NCBI GenBank assembly: GCA_933228895.1
Contig: OW121848.1
Span: 158,426,688 to 158,490,687, forward strand
Source of the DNA: Platycnemis pennipes
Lineage: Eukaryota > Arthropoda > Insecta > Odonata > Platycnemididae
Direction of reading: 5' to 3'
Length of the DNA stretch: 64,000 bases
In this document: in pieces, positions 23,377 through 34,369 of the stretch
Layout: every line of letters begins with the position of its first letter
Numbering within the stretch: position 1 is the first letter of the stretch
Notes under the pieces: model-generated
What the model saw: the letters and a program-made list of their open reading frames with translations, nothing else
Database searches by the model: none
Told to the model about the DNA's origin: nothing
Made by a program: the position numbers and the translations under genes

Positions 23377-23995
23377 AACATAAACTGGAAGAGGTGAAAG
23401 AGATGTGTGACCTGGGAAGCAGAGTAACCAACGATGGACGAAGAAAGAAAGAAATAGTTAGTAGAATAACCCAGGTAAAGAGGGCATTTCATCAAAAGAA
23501 GAATCTACTTACTAGTGGAAATACAAGCTTAGAAGTAAGGAAGCAATTCATCAGAATGTATATCTGGAGCATGTTTCTTTACGGCAGTGAGGCATGGACG
23601 GTGACAGCAGCAGAGAGAAGAGGATGGAAGCATTCGAAATATGGTGCTACCGAAGATGATAAAGATAAAATGGATCGACCGAGTGACAAATGAAGAAGTC
23701 CTAAGAAGAGTGGGAGAAAAGAGAAGTCTGCTGAAAACTATAACAAGAGGACGGGACAACGCAATCGGCCACATCTTAAGACAAAATGGACTGATGAAGA
23801 CAATCGTCGAAGGAAAAGTGAACGGGAATAAATGAAAAGGCAGGCCTCGTATGAGTTACATAGAACAGGTCGTAAATGATGTGAAAGAGAGGAACTACGT
23901 TAATATGAGGAGGTTGGCCGATGGAAGAATCGAGTGGAGGGCTGCGTCAAACCAATCCTAGGATTTTTGACCCATGATGATGATGATGATTTCAT
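23377..23995 (+). mobile_element. RTE-like LINE, 3' part, decayed
   Basis: This holds the C-terminal coding end and tail of an endonuclease/reverse-transcriptase LINE. The frame at 23394-23693 contains the recurrent segments LGSRVTNDGR, KRAFHQKKNLL and FLYGSEAWTVT. A frame change then leads to VTNEEVLRRVGEKRSL and GHILRQNG at 23641-23835. Downstream is the conserved end CAATCCTAGGATT, then (GAT)n at 23975-23990. It is 5'-truncated, without a catalytic core, and frameshifted. It begins directly at the right TTAA of the piggyBac element. RTE clade is inferred from the peptide and the trinucleotide tail. Confidence 0.8.
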
Positions 23996-23999
23996 GTTA

Positions 24000-24870
24000 A
24001 TCCGATATTTGAAATGGAGAAATCTACTGTTCGATCCATCTCGACTTTTGACACTTCACACCTCACTTCTCCACCGAGGCTGCCCAAGATCCTTTTGAAG
24101 AAATGCTATCCTTAATTCCTCCAACTACATCCCTCTTTCCATCACCATAAGAATCATTTTATCTGGGAAACCTGTTTCCTGGCTAACATTCCCTCAGAAT
24201 GATACTGAACTTTTCCTCATCATTTGTAAAAGCACAGCTACCACAAAGATATTCCCTGATTGCTCTTTTGTCCTTTACAGTAGCTCTGCAGATGTTATAA
24301 AACTACGCTTTAGATTTTGATTTGACTCAGTCTCTTCCAGGTATTAATGTAGTCTTTTATTGAAAAAATCCAAACCTTTGGAATGCAATATTATTTTCTT
24401 AAAGTAGTCAGCCATCAGAAATAATAATTTCGCCGGATTTTCATTTTTCAAAAAAGTGAATTTTAAGGATGAAAATGAGTTGGATTTAGCGTTTTTGTTA
24501 GAACCTATATGCATCTTAGAGGACTTAAAATACAATTGCCTTCAAATAATGAGTGCCAGTTTTTACGACTGACTTAATTTAAGACAGCAGTACGTGTGCT
24601 TTTGAGGGTGTGCGGAATTGTAAACCTGTGAAAATCCACTAAAACACATAGAAATTCATTGTTGATCCCAACGGGAAAAATTAATTCCAATTTAGCTCAA
24701 TTTTCTCCATTGGAACGATTCCACTGATTGAAATTACAGATAAGGTTCACCAATCTGAACATTATTTCAACGTGAATGGAAAACAATCAATTGGTCAATA
24801 TTATGCAGAGCACAGCACTTTCACTCCAGGATTTCTACCTACCCTGCTGATAAAGTGCTAGATTAGCATC
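24000..24870. other. No gene seen
   Basis: AT-rich sequence between two LINE copies with nothing recognisable. Confidence 0.5.
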
Positions 24871-24873
24871 TAA

Positions 24874-26580
24874 TTGAACTTTAAATTTACAGGTTTGCTG
24901 GATTATGTACTGACTGAATATTTCCGGAATTTTTTGACCCTCAGGCTGTTTGTAGAGTATGGAATTGAGAAGAACATACCGACTTTTGTTACGTTTGTAG
25001 ACTTCGGGAAAGCATTTGACAACGAAGATTGGAATTTAATGCTGCGAATTATGGAAGACATTGAAGTACCATGCAATAACCGAATAATAATCCACAGTTT
25101 GTACGAAAAGCATGTGGCCCTAATCAAATTAAGACGCATCAGAAGAGAAGCAAGAAAGAAAAGAGTGACTATCCTTGATTCGCCCCTACATAGCGGTCGT
25201 TATGGAAACAGAAAGAGATTATGAAGACTCTAGAAAAAATGGAAAGCACAATGGCCACATACCACCTAAAAATATATAAAAATAATACTAAGGTATTGGT
25301 TTGCAGTAGGAGAAAAGAAGCCAGGACCAATGTTAAGTTAGGAAAACAAATTATTGAGGAGGTGAAAGAGTTCTGTTACTTGGGAAGCCGAGTAACCAGC
25401 AAAGGACGAAGCAAGAGTGAAATAGTCGGTAGAGCAGCCCAGAAAAATAGGGCATTATATCAAAAGAAAAATCTACTTACCTATAGCTGGAAATACAAGC
25501 GTACAAGTAAGGAAATATTTCATCAGAACTTACATATGGAACATGTTTCTCTATGGCAGTGAGGCATGGACGATGACAGTAGCAAAGGAGTCAAGAATGG
25601 AAGCGTTCGAAATGTGGTGCTATAGAAAATTGGTGAAGATTAAATGGATCGACCAAGTAAGCAACGGAGAAGTCTTAAGAAGAGTGGGGGAGATGAGAAT
25701 TCTTCTGAAAACCCTAAGAAGAATACGGAACAACTTAATCGGCCACATCATGAGACATGATGACCGGATGAAGACAATCTTGAAGATGAAGTACATATGA
25801 GTGGGAAGAATGGAAAAAGCAAGACTCGGAAGAGATAAATGAAAAAAGGTGCAAAGGATGTGAAAGAGAAGAATTATATCAATGTGAATATCAATGCACC
25901 CAAAACTCAAGTTCATTATTTATTCCTAAATAATGAACTTGAACGTGTGCAGCGAGGATCGGCAAGATTTGCAAAGGTACGGTACGATAAACTTATTAGC
26001 GTAACCAGTATATTAAATGAATTAAATTGGGAATCATTGTCAGATCGCTGGTTGAAATTTAGACTTAATCTCTTAAACAAATCCTAAGACCATATTTTCA
26101 GTGATGATGTTAAAAATATGTTGGGAACCCCAACTTTACTATGGTAGACTGGACCATAATCACAAAATTAGAGAAATTGATTGCCGAACTGACAGATTCA
26201 AAATGTCCTTTTTTCCTCGTACAATCAGGGATATGAAGTGGTAAATATGTCCAATATGAGTGATTCAATCCATAGCATAGGTGGTTGCATGTTGATCTAA
26301 GGACTTGAAGGTAAATCAACTATCAGCATGTTTTTGCATGCTTGCTTGGCTGTTTTTACCTTTTTTAAATAGTGTAGTTTTGAGCAGTATATAAATACTA
26401 ATCCTTTTTTATGCCAGATATGTAGTCCATGTTTAGTGAGAATTCACCCCCTGCCACACACCTTTATGGTGGCTTGCAGGGTATTATGTAGATGTAGATG
26501 AATACTTTGGCTGATATCCGAATCGAGAGGAGAGCTGCGTCAAACCAATCTTGGGCTCGTTGACTCAAGATGATGATAAT
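24874..26580 (+). mobile_element. RTE-like LINE with RT fragment, internally deleted and interrupted
   Basis: The frame at 24874-25224 contains a reverse-transcriptase palm segment, FVDFGKAFDNEDW, at about 24994, matching the F-x-D-x-x-K-A-F-D motif. The part that should carry the FADD motif is missing, so there is an internal deletion near 25200. The sequence then continues with KEFCYLGSRVTSKGR, FLYGSEAWTMTV and EAFEMWCYRKLVKIKWID at 25221-25800 in shifted frames. The copy is interrupted at 25891-26498 by an L2/CR1-like LINE and resumes as TTTGGCTGATATCCGAATCG up to the terminal GATGATGAT at about 26575. It is non-functional. Confidence 0.82.
25891..26498 (+). mobile_element. L2/CR1-like LINE, 5'-truncated, nested in an RTE-like LINE
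   Basis: It encodes the C-terminal end of a reverse-transcriptase ORF (NNELERVQRGSARFAK, SVTSILNELNWESLSDRW, with stops). It then has the family 3' UTR with the CACCCCCTGCCACACACC stem-loop and a GATGTAGATG tail. It is flanked by TGAATA at 25885-25890 and 26499-26504, a target-site duplication. It therefore inserted into a pre-existing RTE-like copy. Confidence 0.85.
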
Positions 26581-26599
26581 ATATTCAACATGATTTCAT

Positions 26600-27280
26600 C
26601 GATATTATAGGTCACGAATGATAAAAGGGGTTCGAACAAATTATCGGCAGTTTTGCATGCATTCAAATCCTTATTTTTAACGTAAAATTTAATAAAATCC
26701 TCTTCCGTGTCGTAATTAAAGTCAATATTGCTCGTCAAAGTCCGCAACGGTGGGCTACGGATCTGTATTGCGGGTTCAAATCTGGGTAAAGAATCTCGGA
26801 GCGTCCCCATCTGTAATCCTCGCGATGCGATTTTCTGATTGCCAATACTTCGTAGGAAATAGCAGATGGCTTTGAAAAGGAACTGGCCCCCAACTCTGAA
26901 TGTGTGAATTTCAAACGCCATTGGCTTAGTATGCAGGGAGGAGAGATCTGCCACACCTCTTAAAACTACCTTCGGATTGAACACTGAATGAGTGATACGG
27001 TATAGTGTCGAGATTATCCTGAAGCAGCAATAATGCTAAATATGTTTCGATATGATGGTGATAGTTGCAATTGGTTCTAAAAGAAACACAAGCTGGTTTA
27101 ATAGGAATTGAAGGTGTGTGACAGAGACTCACTATTATGCTCCTAATCCATAATTCACCTCGATACTTGATTGGCCAGGTTTTCTCATCGATTGAAGCAC
27201 CCAAAACTCATGCTTCGGAAGAATGCGCTGACTAAGCCTTCAGACTTGATGTACTTTATCTCCTATCTGCATATTTCATC
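26600..27280. other. No gene seen
   Basis: Minus-strand frames at 26.6-27.2 kb lack homology or splice support. Confidence 0.5.
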
Positions 27281-27283
27281 TAC

Positions 27284-27840
27284 ATCTACATCTACACGAT
27301 ACCCTGCAAGCCACCGCGAAGGTGTGTGGCAGGGGGTGAAGATCACCAAGCATGCACTACTAAAATGCAAACAAGCAACTATAATGTCTCATGCAACTTG
27401 ATTGTTAGTATCTATAGTATTTGAGGGGTTAATACATGCATCATGCACTACAAACCACTCTAAAATATTTCCCTTACCTATCCCTTTGCTATGCTGCCTA
27501 TTCTGTTATCTTGTAGTACGGGGGAAAAATGCCATTTTGAATCTATAGGTACGACAATATATCTCTCTAATCTTATTTATCTGGTCGAATCTAGCATAAT
27601 ACGCTGGTGTTTTTAATATGTGCCTAACATCTTCAGTAAAGCTATCCGATTGATATTTCTCTAATAGATTCAATCTGTACTATAACCTACGCTCTGATAA
27701 TGATTCCCACCCTAATTATTTTATTAATTCTGAAACGCTACTCAACCTATCGTAACACCTTTTAACGAACCTAGCTGCTCTACGCTGCAGTTCTCTGATC
27801 AAACCTAATTCATTCGAATTAATTAACCTAATTCATTCGG
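27284..27840 (-). mobile_element. L2/CR1-like LINE 3' end
   Basis: The minus-strand copy starts with a (TACATC)n tail and the stem-loop CCCTGCAAGCCACC...GGTGTGTGGCAGGG. It continues into the C-terminal RT coding end, which is full of stops. It belongs to the subfamily with a GCGAGGG loop and GAAGATCACC. Confidence 0.85.
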
Positions 27841-28099
27841 ATATTCGATTGATTCTTTCGTCTTCAGTTCTTTTCCAAGTGAAATTTCATTTCATGAACA
27901 TATTATCATATCGTATTAGGAGAAGATAGTACGATGTTATGCATGACAGTCCCTCCACGGAATATTATGTTGGTAAGTTGACGATAACTATTAAATATGT
28001 TTAATTTTCCCGTATGGTGCGCAGACATCCACTCTGCTCCACACTCGATTACAATAATTTGTGCGATATTTCTCGGGCATATTGATCGAACGCCGGCCC

Positions 28100-28460
28100 T
28101 TTTAAATGGAGGCAATGAGGGAAATGTGGATTGGCGGATGCGGTGGCGTCACATGTGTGTAAATTTCGTGTTGGATTCTGTGGAGAGGACACGCACGAGA
28201 GCAGGGCCTCCCGTCGCCCACCAGACGCCCCCGTGGGGTCACGAGGGGCTTCAATTTGGTAGAGTGCCCCTCGTGCGTGAATCAGAGCGATCCCTTCATC
28301 CCCCGCCCCCTCCCCCTCCCTCCCCCAAGCTCTCCCCCTCTCCCCCCAACCCACCTTTCCCCCTCCTTTAAGGGACCGCCCACGCTTCGTCGCCAAAAGA
28401 GAGAGAGAGTGCTCCGGGCACGAAAAACTTGACGATCGCCATGGCGAGAGGGAGGAAGGA
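28100..28460. promoter_or_regulatory. GC-rich, pyrimidine-rich island
   Basis: CpG-rich then strongly C/T-biased sequence (28290-28375). Frames on both strands look like composition artefacts. It sits about 50 bp downstream of the candidate minus-strand exon at 28506-28778. Confidence 0.35.
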
Positions 28461-28505
28461 AAAGTGGTGCTGGCCTGAACATGCATCAAAATAGTGACCA
28501 CTTAC

Positions 28506-28778
28506 TGCATGGCGATCTATCAGGAGTCATAATCTGAAGAGGTACCAATGCTTCTCCAAGTGAAGTTGACCAAGTTTCATTCTTTCCAATAGCACCTGAG
28601 AAATGCGCACCACATGCACAGCGTAGTTCATTCATTCCAGACCTCTTTCTGGGAACCACTCTCTCACCTTTTGCTTCAGGAACAGGTGTGTGTGCCTGAG
28701 AATTGAGTGTGAAATTGTAAAAGGTGATAGGTACGCTCACTTGGTGTGACCCAACATGAACGTTCAAATTTAATTCTC
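28506..28778 (-). CDS. Candidate internal coding exon, unknown protein
   Basis: A 273-nt minus-strand block is open in one frame and bounded by an acceptor (AATATTGCAG|GAG) and a good donor (GCA|GTAAGTGG). The length is a multiple of three and both ends are phase 1, as for a frame-preserving exon. The peptide is not low in complexity: it contains NVHVGSHQVSVPITFYNF, VVPRKRSGMNEL, RCACGAHFSGAIGKNETW and ends PLQIMTPDRSPC. I do not recognise the family. Ninety open codons in sequence of ordinary base composition are unlikely by chance but not impossible. No repeat in the window shares this sequence. Confidence 0.4.
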
Positions 28779-28779
28779 C

Positions 28780-29145
28780 TGCAATATTCTTAGGCTAATA
28801 TATGAAATAGGTACACTTTTTTAAAGTAGGAGTGCATGGAAAAGGAAAACTACAGAGCCATGGACAAGATATAAAGTATCTGATGTTTTAGGCGTCCATG
28901 ATAAGTCAGGGACTTAGTATCCCACAACGCCTTAATGCGTGAATATACGAAACATCGGTGTAGAAGTAACGAGTATCTGTGTGGAGGCCGTAAAGGTATC
29001 TATTCTCTGGATATTCTAGCTCTCCTCTCTTCTCTCCTTGGAGCAATCCTTCAAGACTTGCAATATGTAAAAGCTATTGATCCCAAAAATATAGCTTGCC
29101 AATTTCCATCAGGGGGAAGCAGCAACTTTCTTTCTTTTAAGCGAT
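28780..29145. other. No gene seen
   Basis: Short frames only; nothing recognised. Confidence 0.45.
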
Positions 29146-29149
29146 TATC

Positions 29150-29660
29150 TACATCGAGGTACATCTAAGCAATACCCTGAAAGCCACCGCGAGGGTGTGT
29201 GGTTGGGGGTGAAGATCAACAAACATGCACTATTGACATGCAACTAGGCTACTAAATGGATACATGCTACATAATAGTGTCACTATATGGTTAGTATCCA
29301 CATAGTACCTAGTAAAGGGACTGATTGGTAATACATGCATCGTGCACTACTGACTGCTCTGCAGTATTTCACCTACCGTTCTCTTAGCTATGCTGTCTTT
29401 TGTGTCCTCTAATAGTACGAGGGGGAAATGATATTTTGAATCTATCGGCACGACAATCTATCACTCTAATGTTATTTATGTGGTCGAATCGAGCATAATA
29501 TGCAGGGTTTTTAAAAAAATATGTGACAAGTGACAAGTAGCATCGCTCTTTTGTCTTCTCGTCACATTTACCCAGTACCATTTTAATAAATCCTAGCTTT
29601 CTTTTGGCTGATGGTTTGCAATATGTCGTCTCGTTAACAAAACCAATTGGCTCCTGATGT
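29150..29660 (-). mobile_element. L2/CR1-like LINE 3' end
   Basis: It has the diverged tail (ATCTACATCGAGGTACATCT), the stem-loop with GCGAGGGTGTGTGG, and an RT C-terminal region. The far end matches, on the opposite strand, the segment at 57.2 kb that encodes KLGFVNRVLRTSDEKTKERC. Confidence 0.8.
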
Positions 29661-29930
29661 ATGGTAGAGATGCCTCACAGAGCCGTGAAAGACCTGAAGT
29701 TGATTCCTTTCCTTGGCAGACAAGATGAACTTTTTGTAAGGAAGCGGTGGAATTAATACAGGTTAACAGTTTAAATACAGTTTTAATTAATTAGTTAGGG
29801 TACTTCTGCTACGTCTTATGCATGCAAATTTGGTATATTTCGTTGGAAATTAGTGATAGGGACGAATCTGCTTTTTTGCCTCTTTGGGTTGCTTTTTCTT
29901 GAGGAATAAGCGATGCTTTTCCTTCTACAG

Positions 29931-30575
29931 GAATGCCTTAAGAAGTTTGGCGAGTTACCCTTAACTTTCCTTCATTCGTATTTGACTCTGAGATCAAAGC
30001 CATGTGGGGTTCATTTACCTTCACTTTGAATTCACCTTTTCCCCTTTTGACCCACGATATGGCTTTAATAGCCATGCTGATGCCCACATGAGAAGAAAAG
30101 TTGTCCAGAAAAGTGAGTAATCTCCACTTTTTTCGTCATCCTGCATTATTCTGTGAAAATAAGGAATTCTTCCATTGCATTCCATCCTCTGGAATCTGCA
30201 GCTAGAGTTCATCTAAGATGCTCCCTGATAGCTAAATATACGGTGTTTCCTTGGAAAATTGGCAGAATGGAGGACGCTGTTACCACAGGAACTGACAGCA
30301 AACCAGTGGCTAAGAGGGTCCCGTACTAAGCATCCTCTTGTGAATTGTGGCTGCTCTGACTTGCAACTCGGCTTCAGTGGCGATTGCTTTTACAGGCAGA
30401 TTGCTGTATATAAGCCATTCTCGAGGAGGTTGTTGGTTTGGTAGCCTTGATGGATGAAGGAAGGTGTTCTGTTTATGTATTTATACCTATGCTAGCGGAA
30501 GGTGCCCGTTGACTTTCAACGGGGAGAGAGGAGGGTGTAAATCATTGAACACAATAAATTAACTACAGTATATAA
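29931..30575 (+). CDS. Candidate terminal exon (32 codons plus 3' UTR)
   Basis: A very good acceptor (CTTTTCCTTCTACAG|GAATGC) opens a single frame that starts ECLKKFGELPLTFLHSYLTL and stops at TGA 30027-30029. The other two frames stop within 12 codons. An AATAAA signal follows near 30553, giving a plausible 3' UTR of about 520 nt. The protein family is unknown. Competing open frames exist on both strands, for example minus-strand 30035-30212 (MNSSCRFQRMECNGRIPYF...), which ends at AAG|GTGAAT. The assignment is tentative. Confidence 0.28.
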
Positions 30576-30599
30576 GGTGGAATCACCGAGTTCTCCATT

Positions 30600-31580
30600 C
30601 CAGTGTAACTATTTATATATTTTAATATCCATACATGTGCACATAATTGTGAATTAGCATATAAAATTCACCGCTGGCACAGTTAATGCAGATGTACGCA
30701 AAATAAAAGGCAGTAATAGTACAGTAAGTTATCACCCAGCACTAACAAATTTCTAACGATTATCAAACCTTTTGGTATAATTTCAATGAACACTTGATGC
30801 TAGTCGATCTTAAACTATGCAATGCAAAAAGAGATAAGGGTGAAAATTATCAATTCAAAGTTTTTCAACAACTAATTTAAAAAAGGTAATAAAGAAACAT
30901 CTAAACCGAATTCAATGATTTTCCTATGGGAGAAAAAATGAAGAATAAACAATAATATTGTTCATAAACATTGATAATATAGCAATGAATAATGGTATCA
31001 AAAAGTATTGCACCAGAAACTAATTAACCGAGCGATAACGTAGTGGTTTTTGCGTGCATATTAATTAGTTGGTAGCAATTTAACATTTTTAATCGCGGAA
31101 TGAGGCCTGAAGGTACCTACTAATTTACCCTTCTACATCCACTTCCATTCGATATTTGGTGTTATCTTCTTTCAGGGAGACGTTTCCGACTGATACGTGG
31201 GAAACAATTTTTCGAATATCATTTCTGTATACGTTGCTCTACGTATTACCTATCTACTATCTAAGTAATAAATTCCAAATTGTAATTGAAATGTGAAGTG
31301 TAAACTGCTTTTGGAAGAATAATTTATTAATAGTACTAGTCCATATACGTATGATTCGTTTTTTTATTAGTTTATTCACATTTTTATACCATAAGTATGT
31401 AGTCAACCAAGTCTTAGCATTTTAACCATGTAGCACTTTATTGTCATGGTTGGAAACCAGTTGCAGTATTTTTCCCCATTCTCAGTAATTTCGGCTTCCT
31501 TTGCTAAAATTTCAGGAAATAAATGGATTTTGGAAGAAATAGATATTACTGCGGCCTGTCTTAGTATTTATTAATAAATG
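30600..31580. other. AT-rich sequence, no gene seen
   Basis: Nothing recognised on either strand. Confidence 0.5.
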
Positions 31581-31589
31581 TGGCCGTAT

Positions 31590-32210
31590 GTTAGGTGAAC
31601 AGAAGCGAACGGCGAAGAAACATTTACTTGCTGCTTCGGTGCGACGGAGTTGGAAGTGCGGTGGAATGGCCGGGAATCCGTCGAACTCCCTTTCACGTGA
31701 TCGCGGCTCTCAAAACAGAGGAGCGACATCCGAAAACGTAGCCCACAGAACAGCGCACGTAAAATACTTTCGCAGTGGTGGGCGGGAAGGGAAGGGGGGT
31801 GGTGCATGGGCATCTGAGCGTTTGTTTTGCGCGAGATGAAAGGCGCGCTGCCATTGGATGCCGCAACCAAGCGTGATCTCCCGTGGAATGGCCAGGCGAG
31901 GAATATTTCGCATGACTGCTGGAGTTAATCAGCAAGTGATCTGCGGACACTCCCCCTCCCCCCCAGCCCTCCCACCCTCTCTCAGGAGCATAAATTACCA
32001 CCCCTTCAGCCGCCCCCTTCGCCGTGCAAACATTAATCTCTTTTTTCCTGCGCGGAACGACGGGATCCATTTTCGAAATCCGAACCGCCTCGCCTTCCCA
32101 CCCCTATCCGATCCCCTCCGGCCTCCGAGTGCAAAATTTATCAGCCAGGCAGCCCCTGTGCGCGTATCACATGTGATCACGGGTAGCGAAAGGGTGAGTT
32201 TTTGAAAAAA
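31590..32210. promoter_or_regulatory. GC/CpG-rich island
   Basis: A CpG-rich block with an inverted CCAAT box (CCATTGGATG) near 31852. On the plus strand a frame with a well-placed ATG near 31888 (GGAATGGCCAGG) stays open to AGG|GTGAGT near 32193 and could be a first coding exon. Frames are also open on the minus strand, so I keep it as a regulatory island. Confidence 0.38.
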
Positions 32211-32214
32211 AAAA

Positions 32215-33755
32215 TACAATTCCCGAAAGTCAGGCTTATCCCAGTGCCTGATTCTGCCTGAGCGATTCGGTCGGGATAGAAATTCCTCCAGTGCCCTCTT
32301 CCTGGAACTGCTGTAACCCCTCTCCACCCAAGGCTGTTTACTCTAGCAAAGGCTGTCTGGCATCGAGAACCTACATTTTCTCTTTGGGATGGGCAAATAA
32401 AATTGGATTGCCCGGCCTGATAGCATTGTTTCCTTAGTCCTCCATTCACTGACGTTTTGGGTTTTACAGTGGTTGGTTCTATTTAATCTTGCTGAACCAG
32501 TTCCCTTATATATTTCTCTCATTTTCATCATTTATTTCATAGTTTAATTTGACGCTTAGAAGCTTTATTTTAAGTATTTTCTTGCAAAATACCTATTGAT
32601 TGGATTAGAAAAGAATAGATATTTCATAAGCGCTAAACCACTTGGCGGGGGGTGACGAGATAACCCGTCGTACGATACAGGCATTTCATTTGGGTGTGAC
32701 GCGATAGCTTGTCATTCGCATTTTTACGCTTCAACATTTTGTGAGTGACGAGACGAAGTTTCTTTCCACTTCTCCCTTCAAGTGGACTCTTCAGTCTGCA
32801 AATGGCCAATGTGTGCAGGACACGTTTGCTTGAAACCTGTCTGCACGGTTTGCCAAACCAAAACTTCTACAAAAATTTCATTACTTTAACGAACATCCGC
32901 CAGGTACGCTGCGATATGAATTCTATTCCGAATATCCGAGTACTTTGTAAAGATTCAATTATTTACCTGAGTTTCCAATTCTTACAAAAGTCACTTGGCA
33001 TGATCAATTTTAGTGCATTTTCATTTACGGTCCAACCAACCCTGCGAACAAGATGGTTTTAGAATAGTAATTTTTTAATCCGTGACTGACTTTATTTACA
33101 GAATATTGGCATAGCTCAGAAAGGCTCAAGAAAAGATGTGAACTTAAGTGGCAGAACAAGCGGGTTTCTCTTCATATGATTCAGAGTTAGGATATGAATT
33201 ACGATTTTTCAAGGGTCTAAAAATGGACCCTGCAGTAGCTGCATTAAGTAGTCACGCTGTTTATCGTCTTGCCATGTGTGACAATGTAAACAAGACGTTT
33301 GAGAGTCAAGAGTAGTTATGATTTGACTTTACATGTAGAGCTAAATAACGCAACACCCTTCAGAATTCAACGGTCATCCAGTTTGAGTATTTGTTGGAAC
33401 TATTTCTATTTCAAAACTCGTCGCAAACCACAGGTGTAAGCAGCCAAACTTCCCCTTTCTCATTGCCTTTCCATCTTGTTACCAGCAAATAACTCACGAA
33501 ATCGAGATGCTTCGGTATTGAAATTGATGAGAGGGTCACCAAATGAAAGGAGAGAGATGAAATTGGTGACGCTGAAAATATAATGAGAGTGAGTTAATCT
33601 CTAAGAGGCCTAGTAGTTCGTCAGCTGCTAGATAGCACTCGGTAGTTGAAAGACGATATGCCTGCCGCGACACGCAAGGCCGCAAAGAACCACGGATTTT
33701 CGGCCAAAAGCCCGTAATCCTGCAAATAAATGGTTTTTAAACCATGGAGTCAAAC
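32215..33755. other. No gene seen
   Basis: AT-rich sequence. The plus-strand frame at 32745-33062 has no supporting signal. Confidence 0.5.
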
Positions 33756-33764
33756 TCGAAGCAT

Positions 33765-34366
33765 TAGTGGTTCGGGTTGAGAGAGTGATGGCTGGAGCAC
33801 TGCCTTCCCATCCCGGGTTCAAACCCCAGATGTGGCAGACATTAATCATTGCAATCCCCTCTCCAGTGTTGCGCGGAGGGCACTTCAAATCCTGTGCTCC
33901 GTCCGTCGGATGGGACGTTAAGCCGTGGACCCTTTGCCACACTTCCTTGAGAGTAGGGTAATACCAACGCCGCCTTTCCACCCTTCCCCCGTTCCCTGTA
34001 ATATTTCTACCTCTACCTAAACGACAGAGTCGTTATCACGGCTCTATTGCAACGTCGCGCCGTACCCTAAATGGAAGGATGATTCAATTTGTTCTGATTA
34101 ATGTTCGAATCTTTGTTTTCTTGGTTTTTCTTTTTTATATTGATGGTTGTTTTGTTTACTTTAGATGTGAATTGTTCTTTTTATGTTTTGAAGGATATGT
34201 ATTTTTGTTAATTGTTGAATGTTTGTTTTTTGAAAAAGGTTGTAAAGAGGTAGGGGAGAAAATGGGGATTGTTGTGAAAGAGGCTGGAGGGAGAGGATCG
34301 GAGATGTACATTCTCTAATAAAGAGCGTCTGAAGCCTTAGAATATAAATAAATTATTGAAAAAAAA
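33765..34366 (+). mobile_element. tRNA-derived SINE (composite) with poly(A)-like end
   Basis: The head carries RNA polymerase III promoter boxes: an A-box-like TGATGGCTGGAGCA and a B box GGTTCAAACCC at about 33816. The body shares CCGTCCGTCGGATGGGACGT and the AATACCAACGCCG/CACCCTTCC segment with the SINEs at 54.4 and 42.5 kb. A G/T-rich extension follows and ends in AATAAATAAATTATTGAAAAAA near 34366. Whether the extension belongs to the SINE is uncertain. Confidence 0.7.
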
Positions 34367-34369
34367 GGT

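Noticed and set aside
23377..26580. Functional reverse-transcriptase gene
   Set aside because: Frameshifts, stops, a deletion that removes the FADD motif, and a nested insertion make it a pseudogene.
27930..27990. Short plus-strand first exon (MHDSPSTEYYV) ending at GTTG|GTAAGT
   Set aside because: Attractive peptide and donor, but it is very short, with no promoter signal and no phase-compatible partner nearby.
30650..30722. Plus-strand open segment ending at ACA|GTAAGT
   Set aside because: About 22 open codons in AT-rich DNA are expected by chance, and the acceptor is weak.
31571..32327. Several 80-125 codon frames in the 31.6-32.3 kb island
   Set aside because: They are mutually overlapping on both strands. 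A first exon ending at 32193 is possible but not distinguishable from chance.
34079..34318. 79-codon frame rich in Phe, Val and Leu that looks membrane-embedded
   Set aside because: Its character comes from a strongly T/G-biased strand in a probable retroelement tail.
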